Of a stretch of DNA of 64,000 bases, positions 35,328 to 48,202 are shown one piece after another. The notes beneath the pieces were generated by a model. The model was not told the DNA's origin and did not search any database. It saw nothing but the letters and a program-made list of their open reading frames with translations. The stretch's first letter is position 1. Every line of letters starts with the position of its first letter. A program made the translations under genes and the position numbers. Origin of the DNA: Rhizoctonia solani (taxonomy: Eukaryota; Basidiomycota; Agaricomycetes; Cantharellales; Ceratobasidiaceae); NCBI RefSeq assembly GCF_016906535.1, contig NC_057385.1, forward strand, positions 372,001 to 436,000, written 5' to 3'.

Positions 35328-35485
35328 ACTATTAGAGACCCCAAAGACCACAAGCCTATAGCCAAAATGATCCAACACGCTTAACGAGAGGATCAAGTGT
35401 AAAACGTTGTCATGAATTTCATTTAAATCAAAAAGGAATTCATCTTATTAGTACATTATGTTGTTACACGACCGACCGCATCGCA

Positions 35486-37778
35486 TTAGAGCGGCATACC
35501 CATAAAACTGGCACCCTTGCCGGCCGAGAAGAACTGTGGATTCTTTCCGACCAAATGAGCGGATTTCGCATCCTCGGCAATCTCCTCCAGAGTATAACCC
35601 GAGTGTTCGGGCAAGAGATCATAAATAGCCTTTGCATATCCAGGCTCGATAGCATGAAGCTGAATAAGATAGTTCTTTTGCACGATACCATCGGCGTGCT
35701 AAAGCATGTACGTTCAGTATTGAAATACACTCGGTTTGGAGTAATTTTTTTCTCACCTTGAGAAGTCTAGCCGTATTAGAGTGCAATTCTTCCCGTTTTT
35801 GGGGCGTCAAGACCCTAGTGTAGAGCTCCCGAACCTGGTTGTACTCGCTCGGACTTCCTTCATGGAGATAGTATCCTTTGCGAGAGATGATGTTGCTTGC
35901 TACCTGCATTGGAACCTCCTCGGCCTGAGGTAGGAACCCAGGTGCTCCAGCAGTAGTGGGTTTATTGTTGTGGTAGCTATTAGGGAACTGTACACGAATA
36001 AAAGTGATATTTAGTCCGGCTAATGAGATGATAACCATAGCATTTACGTACATAGGTAGGCTTGGAAGCAACGTTTCCGTCAATGCGCATATTTCCAGCA
36101 TAATTGTCTGGTGAGTGGAAACTGAAGATAACACAATCCAATTGAGTCGAATTTCCCAACACCGATGAAGGTACAAGCTGCTTACCGAGCCATGAACGGA
36201 CAGTTGACAGGGATCTGGTGAATATTGGCGCTTCCAAGACGATGGTACTGAGCATCGCGATAGAAGAAAGCACGCCATTGGAGCAGGGTATCCGGAGAAA
36301 GTTCAATTCCAGGAACGAGCGAACCAGGAGAGAAAGCAGCTTGCTCCACATCTCGGTGGTAGTCCTTTTTTTCAACATCAGCCAAATGTTTCCTGGATCA
36401 AAAGTACAAGAAATGCCTACTTCGGGATTACGGTTTAGAACAAGCTCTCCGACTTCGTGCATCGGGAACTTGTTGCGCGGCCAGACCTTGGTGACGTCAA
36501 ATGGATCAAAGTCGAGTTTTCCAGAGGCAAGATCTTCTGGCGTGATGACTTGAACAAACATGGTCCACCGCGCATCACCTCCCTGTTCGATATGTTGCCA
36601 TAAATCGCGCTTTGCAAAGTCGGGGTCTTCACCACACATGACGATAGATTGTTCGTGAGTGAACTCCTTGGTGCCTTGTTGGGAGCGCCAATGGTACTGC
36701 ACACAGTTCGCAGTGAGTCAAACGTCGATGATATGAGAGAACTAGCACCACAATTCACCTTGACAAATACACCTTTCCTATCCTTATTTGTCCAGCGGAA
36801 GGTGTGGCAGCCATAGCCACTCATGAAGCGCCACCCAACAGGAGTCGCGTGATCGGAGAGCAGCATGAGTCCCGCATGCTGGGACTCGGGCACATTGGCA
36901 AGGAAATCGAACCAGGCGTTGTAATCGATCAATCCGCTCTTTGGGTTGCGCTGTTGGGACCTTATATTGTCGGGTCCCATGAAGGGATCACGGACGAAAA
37001 AGACGGGCCAGTTTAAGCCGACCAAATCATAGTTTCCTTTAGGTAAAGTTTAATAAAATGTTTCGAAAGGTAGTTATAGGCGCATACCTTCCTCGGTATA
37101 AAACTTGGTAGCGAAGCCGCGAGGGTTACGCGCACTATCAGGGAACTCACGCTAACCAGACCCAATCTTAGCACCACCAACAAACACATATATAACCTAT
37201 ATAAACACCCACCCCATAAGTAACAGTCGAGAAGCGAGTATAAGCAGGCGTCTTCTTCCCAGGCTGAAACAGCGCAGCCTTGGTCCACTGGGAAACATCC
37301 TTGGTGACCTGGAAATAACCGAACCTAGCAAGTGGGATAACGCGTTGGACTATGATGCGCAAGAACAAAATCCCCGAGTCGTGAAACTTACGCAGACGAA
37401 CCGCACGGATGAACAATCCGTTCCTGGATCTTACCCCGATCGAACGCCTGCTGCTTCTCGAGCAACAGGGTATCTCCCTGATAAGGAATACCACCAATAT
37501 TCAAAGCATGCCTAAATGAACAACCCATCAATCAAACCAAAACGTGAATAGACTACTAATTAAAATTCGACCCACCCAGAATCAGGAATAGGCTGCCCAA
37601 AATTGCTAGTATAAATAGGAGAATCGTCCTTGGCATGGGATTCCTGGACTAGACCGGCGAGACGAGCGGCAGTAGCTGCCGGACCGTCGTTCAACCCGCT
37701 AAACGCCTGGTTGCGCTGCAGTACGCGAGGATCGACTCCAGGAATTTTAGAAAGTGTATCTTGGATAAATGATGTCAT
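35486..37778 (-). CDS. Catalase (heme)
   Basis: About ten exons, start [20 protein letters not shown], stop TAA at 35488-35486, just over 500 residues, the small-subunit size. It converts H2O2 to water and oxygen. Marks: distal histidine segment [52 protein letters not shown]; asparagine in [33 protein letters not shown]; the heme-tyrosine segment [26 protein letters not shown]; and the NADPH-side segment INCPF-like IPVNCPF. The distal motif has GSSAFGYF in place of the common GAGAHGxF, a variant I associate with a fungal catalase clade. No peroxisomal SKL-type end is seen (ends GMPL) and no signal peptide, so cytosolic location is inferred. It may protect against oxidative bursts from the host or from its own oxidases. 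Confidence 0.94.
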
Positions 37779-38449
37779 GATTATAACTCGATTATCACAC
37801 GAGGGAGAGAGGGGAGTTGGGTAAAATGGCCGCTAGGCAAGTGGCTTGACTTTTATCTCTTTGGTGATTGGGTTCCATATATTTGTCCATGGACAAACGA
37901 TACGCCCAACGGCTCATAATGACCTTTTGCTGGGTGGTATGATTCAAGTGACGAACGGGTTTGTTGGGATCGTAAGAGATCACGAGTTGGGGATGATATG
38001 TACGGAATTGAGTCGGAGAGGATATGCCTGATTCGAATTACGTGGATGGAAGATCAAGAACGTATGGACCCTGGGTCTTGCCTGTCTTGGGATAAGAAAT
38101 TGGGCTCTTCGACGCTCTGGAAGACTCGTGTCGCCGTGGCCAGAGGTTTACCCCTCAAAGGTCAACGCAAGTGTAACATACCACGTGATATCTTTGTGCT
38201 CGACTAAAAGAACAATATTGTTCCTGGTTACCCAATCACACATGATCCTCAACTTGTCAAACGCACATTAATTAACCCTATATAATGAAAAAAAACAAAA
38301 AACAGCACAAAGAACGACTAGCACACAGCACAGAGATCGACAGTGGGGGAGGGCAAAAATACCAAAAACAAGATGTCCATGGAAACAAAAAGTGCGAAAC
38401 AAAAAGTCCATACACAACAAACACAAGTCTTTTCTAAATAATACGCCGT
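37779..38449. other. Intergenic (catalase promoter / 3' flank of first glucanase)
   Basis: A CACGTGA box at 38182-38188 lies about 400 bases upstream of catalase. The minus-strand frame over 38268-38960 overlaps the glucanase 3' end in another frame and is not protein-like. Confidence 0.5.
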
Positions 38450-41044
38450 CTACGCGGGTGTGCCTGTCTCCCGGGGCATAGCGTACCGCCCCCTGATGAC
38501 CCTCTGGGCCGTACCGCTGCATGCAGTCTGGGTCGCACTGACACCGACGGTGCCCCATCCAATGCTCGGGTACGCGCAGCCGGCGACGGGAGTGTAGAGC
38601 CCCTGCTGGTCCGCCGTGTTCGCCCATCCGGATCCGGCGTTGACGCCGCCCGTGAACGAGGCCGGGGCGAGGGTGATGAGCGAGCCGGTCGCGGTGTAGG
38701 TCGGGATCGCAGCGGCGTTGGGGACATTGTTGAGCGACGCGGGTGGCCAGACGCGGGTGGCAATATAGGCAGGATCGATGGTGCCCGCTCCGACCCCGCC
38801 AGTCTTGGACGCCGGGAGAGGACCCTTGAAGGCGCCGGTGCCGCAGGTTCCGGCAGCTTCGCGAGGATCGGTGGGCATCCATCCGCCTTCGAGACCGTGT
38901 TGGTATGACCAGAGCGGGGAAGCAATGGTGCCCCAGGTTGTAGACCTTCCGATCTTCCATGTCCAGAAGAAGTAGTTCTGCAGAAGCTAGGGTAAGGGAA
39001 AGGCGCGAGAAGGTTAATTAATACACGTACCTGCATGGCATCCATGCTGGACAACGCAAATTGCTTCAGTGCGGCCTTTTCGGCGGCGCTCCACCTAGCC
39101 GAGTCCATCCATTTCACGCAAGCGTTGGCACCACCGTTGGGGCCTCCGTATCCGCCAAAGGTACCATCATAACGGGCTCCACGGTTGACGCCATTGAGGA
39201 AGAGACCGCAATCGTTGAACGCGTTGGAGAACTCTCCGGCGGTGGTCATGCCAAAGCTGGACATGGACTGGCTAAAGGCCGAAGCACGCGAAGCGCAAGG
39301 CTTGTTGGTCTGACCAGTAACGGGCGAGGTATCCTGGTCTCCGAAGCAGAAGTAGGGGTGGGCATCACTGAAATACAAGTCAGACTTGGATCGCTTGAAA
39401 AAGACAAATACGCACAGAGCGACGCGGTCTCCACCTGGCAGGAACTCGGTCCAGCGGTCAAGAGGATCGAATCCGTCATGGACACTGATCCAAGGGCCCT
39501 TGCCTTCACCAATACCAGTAACATTCCTCATCACGTTGTGGACCTCGAGGTAGCTAAGCAGGCAATATTAGCAGAGGAATCACCTATAGGGAAATGTACG
39601 CACAAGCTCTCGAGGACATCACGGCCAATGGTCTGGATAAGCGCCTCGTTGATGACACCAAACATGGGCACAACATCGCGGTATTCAGGTTGCGAGATGA
39701 ACTGGGTGATGATACGAATATAGTTCAAAGTGCGCTGAGCGTTGGCGATACCCATGTTTCCGCTGAGCCTGAAATACAAACGAATTTTTAGCTTGTGATG
39801 TAATGGACGAGAAAAAAGCATCTCACCATCCGACTGGACCGAGCATACCAGAGTGGTTATATCCGTTTTGGGATCCGGGAACAGTGTGGAGATCGAGGTT
39901 GATACGGAGACCATATTTGCGCGCCCACTCGATAGCCTTGAGGAAGTACTTCCACGCAACACCCTCGAGGAACGGTTCGCCAGGGTAGACTTCGATAGCC
40001 CAGTACGGAATGGGGATACGAATCCAGTTCAGGCCCGCAGCCGCGATCTGAGCAAAGTCTTCTTCGGTCTGGCAATGAAGATCAGTTTTACGAGATCTAA
40101 AAAGGTAGATGCCAAATGCGTACAATAAAGGTCTTGTAGTGATCCTCGAGAGCCTTGGCAACGCCACCCGAGGATGGATCGCCCGCGAGGTTCTCGCACA
40201 GAGTCCACTCGTCAATAGCAGGGACGGTCGCGTTCATGTAGGGCTCATACATTGCCGGACTGATAAAGGGTTCAAGCACGAGCCATCCACCGAGATTAAC
40301 ACTAAAAAAAAAAAGCGATCAGAAAACCCGGCAATCTAACGAGGATGATTGGATCTGAAACACGCACCCACGAATTTGATCAGTTCCAAACTTCCAGGTC
40401 TGGTTCAAGGGAGGCGACCAGCTCTGAGGTTGGGCCTTGTTGCTGAAAGGATCCTTGGGGTCGTAGTACCAGAAGCCGCCGAATGAGTTGTTGTAGACAA
40501 AGGTGCTGCCAGACTCGGTTATGACGCGACTGCCGTCGCCTCCGGTAACAACAGCCTCGGGGGTCTCGGGCTTGCCGGATTGAGTGGGCTGAGCAGCACC
40601 AGAGGATGAAGTGGCAGTTCCAGCAGAGCCAGCCGAGGCAGCTACATTGGTATTAGGCTTGATGACTTTGAAGTATACTGGGACGACAACGGCGACTGCG
40701 ATAACGGCAAGCAAGACCAAGAGGATGATTGTCCAGAACAGTGGGCGCTTCTTGCTGCCTCCGCCAGGCTCCGAGTAACCCAGCGGCTCGACGACTTTTT
40801 CGGTGCTGGGGTCGTCGCGGTAGGGAGCAGGAGTGGAGCCACGGGGAGTAGAGGCCGAGTCCGCATATGGATCGAAGGACTGGTTCAATGGAGCCGACGA
40901 ATACTGCGACTCGCGCACTCCGCCATAGTTCGAGTTCGGAACGCCCAATGAAGAGTCCGCGACAGAGGATCGGGCAGTGCCAAAGTTGGCAGGACTGCCT
41001 GGAGGAAGGAGTATCTCCGCCTCGTATGGCTGGTGGGTGGCCAT
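38450..41044 (-). CDS. Membrane-anchored exo-beta-1,3-glucanase, GH5 (array copy 1)
   Basis: About eight exons from ATG 41044 to TAG 38452-38450. Type II membrane topology: roughly 110 cytoplasmic residues rich in Pro/Ser (YSSAPLNQSFDPYADSAS), one helix (TIILLVLLAVIAVAVVVPVYF), then the outer catalytic domain. GH5 marks in order: [56 protein letters not shown]; acid/base Glu in FGVINEALIQTIG; HPYFCFGDQD; nucleophile Glu in [13 protein letters not shown] followed by [23 protein letters not shown]. It hydrolyses beta-1,3-glucan at the cell wall for remodelling or self-glucan turnover. After the catalytic domain a Pro/Ala/Thr-rich extension of about 140 residues (TDPREAAGTCG..., YTATGSL, GRYAMPRETG) is shared by all four copies. 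The normally invariant Pro after the acid/base Glu (NEP) is Ala. Confidence 0.92.
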
Positions 41045-42462
41045 GATGTGTCGTGAGCTGAGATTTCCACTCTGCGCTGCTTTAATACCACCTCTGCGGC
41101 AGCGTGACAAACAACCCGGTGGCAGTGCAATCATAGGGCCCGATGGGCTTGGCATCCATTAAATCACATGTCCCCGGCCCGAAATGGAGCCCCGCGACTC
41201 GAGCCAGAAACATGTCCTGTGTCGGCACCCTCGACCAGCACTGCTCTTCTCGTCCATCCAAACATCTGCAGCGTAAATGACATGTCTCCTACGTATATAG
41301 GTTGTCAAGCCTTCAGGCAGTGTGCTGGGCGCTTGGCTTTCAGAACTGGTATATCCACGGTCCCACAGCCTTGGCGTGGGCAATAATGGAAGATCAGTCC
41401 CGCAAAATCCTCAAAGATCTGTTATTCCGACCGACCCTCGGTCTGTGTGCCCTGAGCTGTGTGACCGGCAAGGTCTTAATCCTAACTGGACGCCCGTGGC
41501 GAACCGAACCTATACGTAACGGTCAGTATGTCTATACATCGATAAAAGGAGTGTACAACGTACGCGGTTTGGAGTCGATGAATCCATTGTCCCTAGAACC
41601 TTGCCTCTAAAAAACGATCAAGACACTTATCTTTCAGGCAACCATCATCCACCAAAAAACCCTGACAACGAGCCCATAACACAGCACGTAAAGCCATACA
41701 TGCGGCTACTACCTTTACGATCCATTGCAATACGTGCATGGCTCCCCTTTCAAATGTAAAAAAATACATCCCATCTATACGTATTCAAGGTGTCAATTTG
41801 TCAATATCCAATTGTTACCAAGAACTCATTTCATACCGTAACAAACAGGGGTCCCGGGCGAACTCGAACACTTGCTTGCGAACTCGTGGGCGGGGGCGAC
41901 CTCGGACTTCTAATAGGGCTATAAACTATCCGCCTAGTCGTTTGAAAAAATATTACCATATCGGGGAGTATTAAGAAAATTGGTTGGTTGTGGCTTGACC
42001 CATATATGCACATATCGCGATCTCCATAGTGGCGGACTCTACATACCAGATGTGTCAGTCATTTAAATAAACCCCATGTAATAACGACTCACTTCACGTC
42101 AATCATTATCGCCACGCGTCACGATAACTTATCTCGTGGCGCGTGGCCTAGAAAAAGCAATTCACTCCCAAGCAAAAAAGGCTAAAAAAAAGGTGTGTGG
42201 ATATCGCCAAAGCCTAAGAGTAAGGACAGGAATAAAAAGCGATCGACAGCTACTGGTGCATCTTGCAAAAGAGAAACATCTGTTTATATGCACAGTAGAT
42301 TACAAGTATGTCAGACACAATGAAAGTTCAAGAGAGAGTATCCCAACACCAACACACACCAACGAGTGATATAAAAAACGACAAAAAGTGATATAAAGTC
42401 CGTAGAAATAGGAAATAGATCTCAACAACTCCAGTCCATCTAATAAGTGGGAAAAAAGTCAA
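41045..42462. other. Spacer between glucanase copies 1 and 2
   Basis: Holds the promoter of copy 1 (right next to 41044) and the 3' flank of copy 2. No gene recognised; a plus-strand frame at 42136-42369 is Lys-rich noise without an ATG. Confidence 0.45.
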
Positions 42463-45122
42463 TCAAACAGGTGCACCAGTCTCTCGCGGAAGAGCATATC
42501 GGCCCTTGACACTCCTTTTAGCAGCAGATCCACTGCACGCGGTATGGGTTGCAACGACCGCATCACCCCATGCAGAGCTAGGGTACGAGCACCCAGCAAC
42601 AGGAACATACATTCCGGCCTGATCGCCCGAGTTGGCCCAGCCATTACCCGCATTGATCCCGGGCGCGCCTGTGAATTCGGCAGCGCCCAAGGGGCTAAAC
42701 GTTCCCGTTGCAGTATACGTTGGGAGAGTCGCCGCGTTGGGAATGCCGCTGAGAGATGGAGGAGGCCAGGTACGTGCGGTCTGGTATGCAGCTGGGATTG
42801 TGCCGGCACCGACACCACCGGTTTTGGAAGCCGGGAAAGGTCCAACCCAGGGAGAACCACCGCCGCATGCGCCAGTGGCCTCGCGAGGATCGGTGGGCAT
42901 GTATCCGTTCTGAAGACCGTGTTGGTAAGACCAGAGCGGAGCAGCGACTCGGTTGCCCCAAGTAGTGGATACGCCGATCTTCCAGGTCCAGAAGAAGAAG
43001 TGCTGCGATCGTAGGTTAGTGTCAATGAGAGTAGACATCGATCGGTAAGCTTACCTGGAACGCATCGAAACTCGAGAGAGCAAATTGCCGGATCGCCTCC
43101 TTCTCAGCTGCGCTCCAAAGCCTATCATCCATCCATTTAACACATGCTCCAGCTCCAGCATTAGCTCCATGGTAGAACGGGAAGGTTCCGTCGTAGCGGG
43201 CACCGAGGCCGACACCATTGAGGAACAATGCGCAATCGTTGAATGCGTTGGAGAATTCTCCGGCGGTAGTCATACCGAAAGTAGACATGGATGTGTTGAA
43301 TGGCTCTGCGCGCGAATTGCATGGCTTCCGGATCTGTTGGGTCGGGGAGGAAAGATCTTGGTCGCCGAAACAGAAGTAGGGGTGAGCGTCGCTAAAGGTT
43401 GTCTAGTGAGTACATGCGCGTTTGGATCGGCCAAGACCAATTAAACTTACAGCATAACTCGGTCGGCACCTGGCATAAAGTTCTCCCATCGATCCAGAGG
43501 TTCGAATCCATCGTGAACACTCATCCATGGCCCGTTCCCCTCACCAATACCCGTAATGTTCCTCATAATGTCGTACGACTCCATGTAACTTGGTTGTGAC
43601 CAGTTGAGTATGAGAGCCAAGTAAAACCATAAGATATACAACTTACAACCGCTCCAATGGGTTCCTTCCAATAATCTCCATTCGCGCCTCGTTGATAATA
43701 CCAAAGACAGGAACGATATCCTTGTACTGAGGCTGGGAGATGAATTGAGTAATGACACGGATATGGTTAAGTGTGCGCTGTGCATTGGCAATTCCCATGG
43801 TGCCGTTAAGCCTAAGTCGCCAAGAGAATTAGTCAAACAGCCTCAGGCGCCGAGTTTACTTGGGATATGGGGCTTACCAGCCGAGTGGGCCGAGCATGCC
43901 CGAGTGGTTGTAACCGTTGTGGGAACCGGGGGCGGTGTGCAAGTCGAGGTTGATACGGATGCCGTACTTGCGCGACCATTCGATGGCCTTGAGGAAGTAC
44001 CTGATGAAATATCCGTTAACTCCGGTTCGGGACATGGTCGAACCGCTACTTACTTCCAGCAAACTCCCTCGAGGAAGGGTTCTCCAGGTGCAGTTTCGAT
44101 GGCCCAGTAGGGAATGGCAATACGAACCCAGTTCAAGCCAGCTGCTGCAATTTGAGCGAAATCCTCCTCGGTCTGGGATTGATAATTTATGAGAATCGGT
44201 CATAGCAATTCAAATCGAAATCTACTTACGATAAAGGTAGCATAATGTTCCTCAAGAACTCGCTGGAGTCCTCCAGAGTTGGGATCAGCCGCAATCTTCT
44301 CAGAAAGAGTCCATTCATCAACAGCGGGGTTGGTGTCGTTCATGTAGGGTTCGAAAAGGGCCGGGCTGATAAATGGCTCGAGCACAAACCAGCCTCCAAT
44401 TCCGACGCTATACCATAATAAGTATTATACGATAACAACGCGAGCGCTATGACTTACCCTCGAACGTGATCTTCTCCCCACCTCCAGCTCTGATTCAAAG
44501 GTGGCGACCAGCTTTGAGCTTGAGCGTTGAGATTGAATGGATGTTTCGGGTCATGATACCAGAAACCACCAAAGCTGTTGTTGTAGATGAAAGTATTGCC
44601 AGTGTCGGTGGTTACACGGCTGCCATCTCCTCCGGTAATGAGAACCTGGGGTGCCTCGGACTGAGTTGGTTCAGCTGCAGAAGCGGTCGTAGAACCCGAG
44701 CCGGGGTTGGTATTGGAAGACTGAACGGTGTTGTTGTTGGGCTTGATGACCTTGAAGTATACCGGAACGATGACAGCAACGACGATAACAGCCAAAGCTA
44801 CAAGCCCAATAAGCAACCAGAACCATGGCTTTCTTGAACGCTTTGACGTCTCGCCATATCCGGTTTCCAAAGGCGCGGCCTTTTCGTTTGGATCGTCGCG
44901 GTACTGTGATGGTGTCGTTCCCCGTGGTGAAGGCGTACCGGTCTCTCCGTATGGGTCGTACGGTACATTGAGCGGAGCCGACGAGTACTGCGACTCGCGC
45001 ACCTCACCACCATGGCTGGAGAGAGGAGCACCGAGGGAGTTGGCGACAGACGAACGAGTGGGATCGGCGATACTACCAGGCGGAAGCAAGGTGTCCGCCT
45101 CGTGAGGCTGGTAGGCGGCCAT
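42463..45122 (-). CDS. Membrane-anchored exo-beta-1,3-glucanase, GH5 (array copy 2)
   Basis: Same architecture and intron layout as copy 1, plus one extra short intron after WKYFLKAIEWSRKYG... region (about 44000-44050). ATG 45122 (MAAYQPHEADTLLPPG), cytoplasmic tail, membrane helix (FWLLIGLVALAVIVVAVIV), catalytic domain. The first catalytic exon reads GIGGWFVLEPFISPALFEPY, differing from the NLGGW of copies 1 and 4. Acid/base Glu in FGIINEARMEIIG, nucleophile Glu in [13 protein letters not shown], then [13 protein letters not shown] and [10 protein letters not shown]. The C-terminal extension ends GRYALPRETGAPV. The open frame is intact. It is closest to copy 3 in the N-terminal tail (identical LSSHGGE and YGGT/YGET blocks). 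Confidence 0.92.
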
Positions 45123-46819
45123 AATGGGGAAACGAGTCGAAGGCTGGTCCGGCACTCTTGCAACTCGGCCGCATTTATCTAAAATCCAAGGACACAAGTA
45201 GACTCGGTGGCAAATATCATACTGGGCTGCGATCCTTGGCTTGGTACGCTTGTCGCCGTCATGGCTATTGAGGCGGGCTGGTGCCCTGAATGATTCCGTG
45301 GCAGTTTGTCATAGATTATAGACTCAGCGTATCAGTTCAAAGAAATCATTGCGATAGCATGAAACAAGCACTAATGGTTCAAGAATCGTGTGCAATATGC
45401 TCGTGCTGGTATTGTCCACAAACATAGTCTTAGGCTAAACAAAGTTACGGCTTGGCGTATGGATAGGCATCGTGGCAGGGAACTAGTGCTGAGGTTAGAA
45501 TCAAGTGAATTACGTACCGGTACACAGCATCCAAGGCGCTTCCTTGGCCTCGGGGACCCTTGGGCTTCTTCTTGGTGGTATTTGGAATTGCATCCCACGC
45601 CTCGACGCGACGCGCGAGCGCGTTGGAGTCGTTTACATCCGGTCCATTCACCACTTACTAAATAACAAACCAGCCAATTATGTCAATTTTTGGCTGGTGT
45701 TACCTATCGTCTACCGCGCCCCGCTGCCGCCCAGGGCAACTCCAGACTGTCGCCCATGGAGCGTGTTACGCTAGTTTTCTCTCAGTCTGACCCTATTGCC
45801 GGCATCCTTTTCCGGCTCGCAAATCACCTTGTCAACACTTGGCAGATGCCCCGTGTGAAGTGTTATCGGACATGGATCTTTTTACTTTGTTGGTTGCCTA
45901 GTGGATTGTGTTGACAGGGGGCCAGAGGAACATTGGATAGGCCTGAACCTTTCTCTGACTCGCGTTTATCAGTCGATGCAGCCCAAAAGTAGACCAAATT
46001 TATCGATCGATTTCACCTGTGTACCATAGCTACTGTAATAGAGGCGCACGCGAACGAGCCATTTTATCAACATCAAATGGCAAGGTAGCCACGAAAATGC
46101 CATTCCAATGCAGCCTGGGCTTCTACAAAATCTCGGGCATATTTGTCCGCTTCCTCTGGTTAAGGTTGATCACTACGAAAGAAAGGGTGGCACACATGTT
46201 AGTCCGGTGCCAGTCACCACAAATATAGCGAAAAAAACGTGCGGTTTTAGGTATGCTATTCAAACTCGACCATGATATCCTGTCTCTATATGTACTTTGG
46301 TAGCTAAAACAGCGCATGCATGTAAGAATACTAGTTATGCGCCTCTTTTGAGTGGTATAAATAACTTCATTGGGGGCTAGAATCGTATATCTCGTTCGCA
46401 GATGCATACACATATGTAGAACATATAAATGTAAACCCATTTCATTGTTATTCGCCATTCTGCGTTCTGGCTGGTCATGATGTTAGACATACGTTTTCCG
46501 GACATTCACTTATACCTTACAACAACCAAGGAGTTTTATCCTAATTTATTTTTTATGAACAAGCTGTCTACCCTTACTACATTGCGCAAATCTAAGCATA
46601 TTTAAGGTACGTGACAGAAACCATGGCACATGATTACATGGGAGGCCAATAGATAAAAACGAGACTGTCAATAATGCATCAACCATTTAAAAATCCATAG
46701 AAAGTGAGTCGGTTACCTTGGTAGGTCAGTTGCACGTGGTCATAATTATTCTGTATTTAAAATCCATAGTGTCAACCACGGTGTTTGGGACCCACGCTCA
46801 TTTCACGTGTGACCTCCAT
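45123..46819. other. Spacer between glucanase copy 2 and the helical protein gene
   Basis: Contains one possible exon (45518-45654, listed separately). The rest is AT-rich and no gene was recognised. Confidence 0.4.
45518..45654 (-). CDS. Possible single exon of an unknown gene
   Basis: Reads NGPDVNDSNALARRVEAWDA... then KKKPKGPRGQGSALDAVY and ends at a strong donor (CG|GTACGT) near 45518. Composition and GC-rich third positions look coding. There is no ATG in frame and no convincing partner exon, so it could be an exon of a gene I cannot assemble or a remnant. Confidence 0.25.
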
Positions 46820-47605
46820 TTAAAATAAAATAAAATAAACTTTAATTTTTATATCAATCAAGTTGCCAAACATCGCAAGTGGACAGAAATCCATGTGGTT
46901 AACCAAATAGCTCTGCTGCGCGACTTGCCTCTTGGTAAAAGCTAGCTCTTCCTGAACATCAGCAAGAGCCTCGGCAACTAGCTTCAGCTGTTGGATTATC
47001 TCTACTGCCTGGGCGTTCGCTCGTAACCCACTTACTCCACCTTCGACCTGGTAACACAAGTCTACTCAGTACCCAGCGGGGCAAGAATTCGGCTTTGATT
47101 TCACTTACACTTAACAAGAGTGTCCGCATCATCATTTCTTCCTTCATTTTGCTAATCTGCTTTTCAATATCATATTGACAAGCGAACTGCATGCCATAGG
47201 TCTTATTCTTCAACTCGACCACGGCTTCCCTGGTTTGCTGAAGGTCTTCGAGGTATTCAGGACATGCTTTATCCGCTCCAGCGTATTGAGCTGTGTAACA
47301 AATTTCATCGAGATAGTTGATGAGACCTTGTGCTATAATATCGTTTCGCACCGGCCCCTGAAAAATGTCAGGCTTATTCGTACATCAACTTGTTACTCTT
47401 TGTCACTTGACAGTCTTCAACGTACTTTAAGAGCCTTGAAAATATCACCAGCAGCCTGAGCTGACTCTTTCAGACCGGGCAAGTTACCCAAGTTAGTAGC
47501 TGAATCAGCTAATACATCAGCCGCGATACGGATAGGTCGTCGCCGAGGATTATTTTGAGCCAAAGTCTGATGCTTAGCAATATTCAAGCTTGTCGAGGTG
47601 GCCAT
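46820..47605 (-). CDS. Small all-helical protein, resembles N-terminal domains of fungal cell-death/NLR-like proteins
   Basis: Three exons, 47605-47426, 47357-47109 and 47047-46820, give 218 residues. No signal peptide or membrane helix. Nearly the whole chain is predicted helical by eye: ADVLADSATNLGNLPGLKES, then a four-helix-like middle (INYLDEICYTAQYAG..CPEYLEDLQQTREAVVEL), then a heptad-rich coiled coil (QAVEIIQQLKLVAEALADVQ). The order 'LP.GLKESAQAAGDIFKALK' followed by alternating helices resembles the MLKL-NTD/HeLo-like or adaptor-N helical modules that stand in front of NACHT or kinase domains in agaricomycetes. Here it is a stand-alone protein with no effector or ATPase domain. Family assignment is inference from pattern memory. 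It sits inside the glucanase array between copies 2 and 3. Confidence 0.65.
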
Positions 47606-48202
47606 CGATACAGTTCAGAAAGTGGGTTGGGAGGTGTTGTACGGTAGACGTGTCGTTGTTGACTGTAAGGAACATAGGTACAAAGGCAAGCACCCACTCA
47701 ACGAGGTTTGGCACAGCTTATTTGATTTTGATCATGTATGCGCATAGAGCTAGCACAGCCATAGTTATCGCCTTCAAGGCATATTTCTGAAGAGCAATTG
47801 CATGAGCTGAGGGGTACTAGTGGTGGAAATGATCTCTTATAAGTCATGTACATCGTCGTTTGACTTGCATCGACAGGTCTCATATAACATGTGGAGCGAA
47901 AGGGCCAATGGTCTGTGGATCGATTACAAATTCAATGAGTGGTAATTGCCTGCGCAGGTACGAATGTAATTTTATTAGAAAAGGAAGCCTCGAGAAAATA
48001 GAGGAAAAGTGAAAATACACTGAACTGTGGAAAATCGATAAGAGACAGCAATGGGGAACACCAATTCACGACGGCATGCAATATCAAATGTGCACAATGA
48101 ATCATATATATTGGCACAGAGAAAAGTCCAAGATAGGTCTCAAATACCAACAAATGTCCGAAAAAATGTTCATCTGAGCGGGGTCTCGGCTTTAGTCCAT
48201 CC
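47606..48202. other. Spacer between helical protein gene and glucanase copy 3
   Basis: Holds the promoter of the helical protein gene and the 3' flank of copy 3. No gene recognised. Confidence 0.45.

Noticed and set aside
35486..37778. Catalase with unusual distal motif as a novel enzyme
   Set aside because: GSSAFGYF replaces GAGAHGxF, but the distal His, the Asn, the heme Tyr region and length are normal; I regard it as a known fungal clade variant.
38434..39534. Minus-strand frame of over 300 residues rich in Arg/Ser/Pro
   Set aside because: Its first part is a genuine glucanase exon, but the Arg-rich remainder runs on past the exon end in a wrong frame.
42136..42369. Lys-rich plus-strand frame between glucanase copies
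   Set aside because: No ATG in good context, biased composition, no partner exons.
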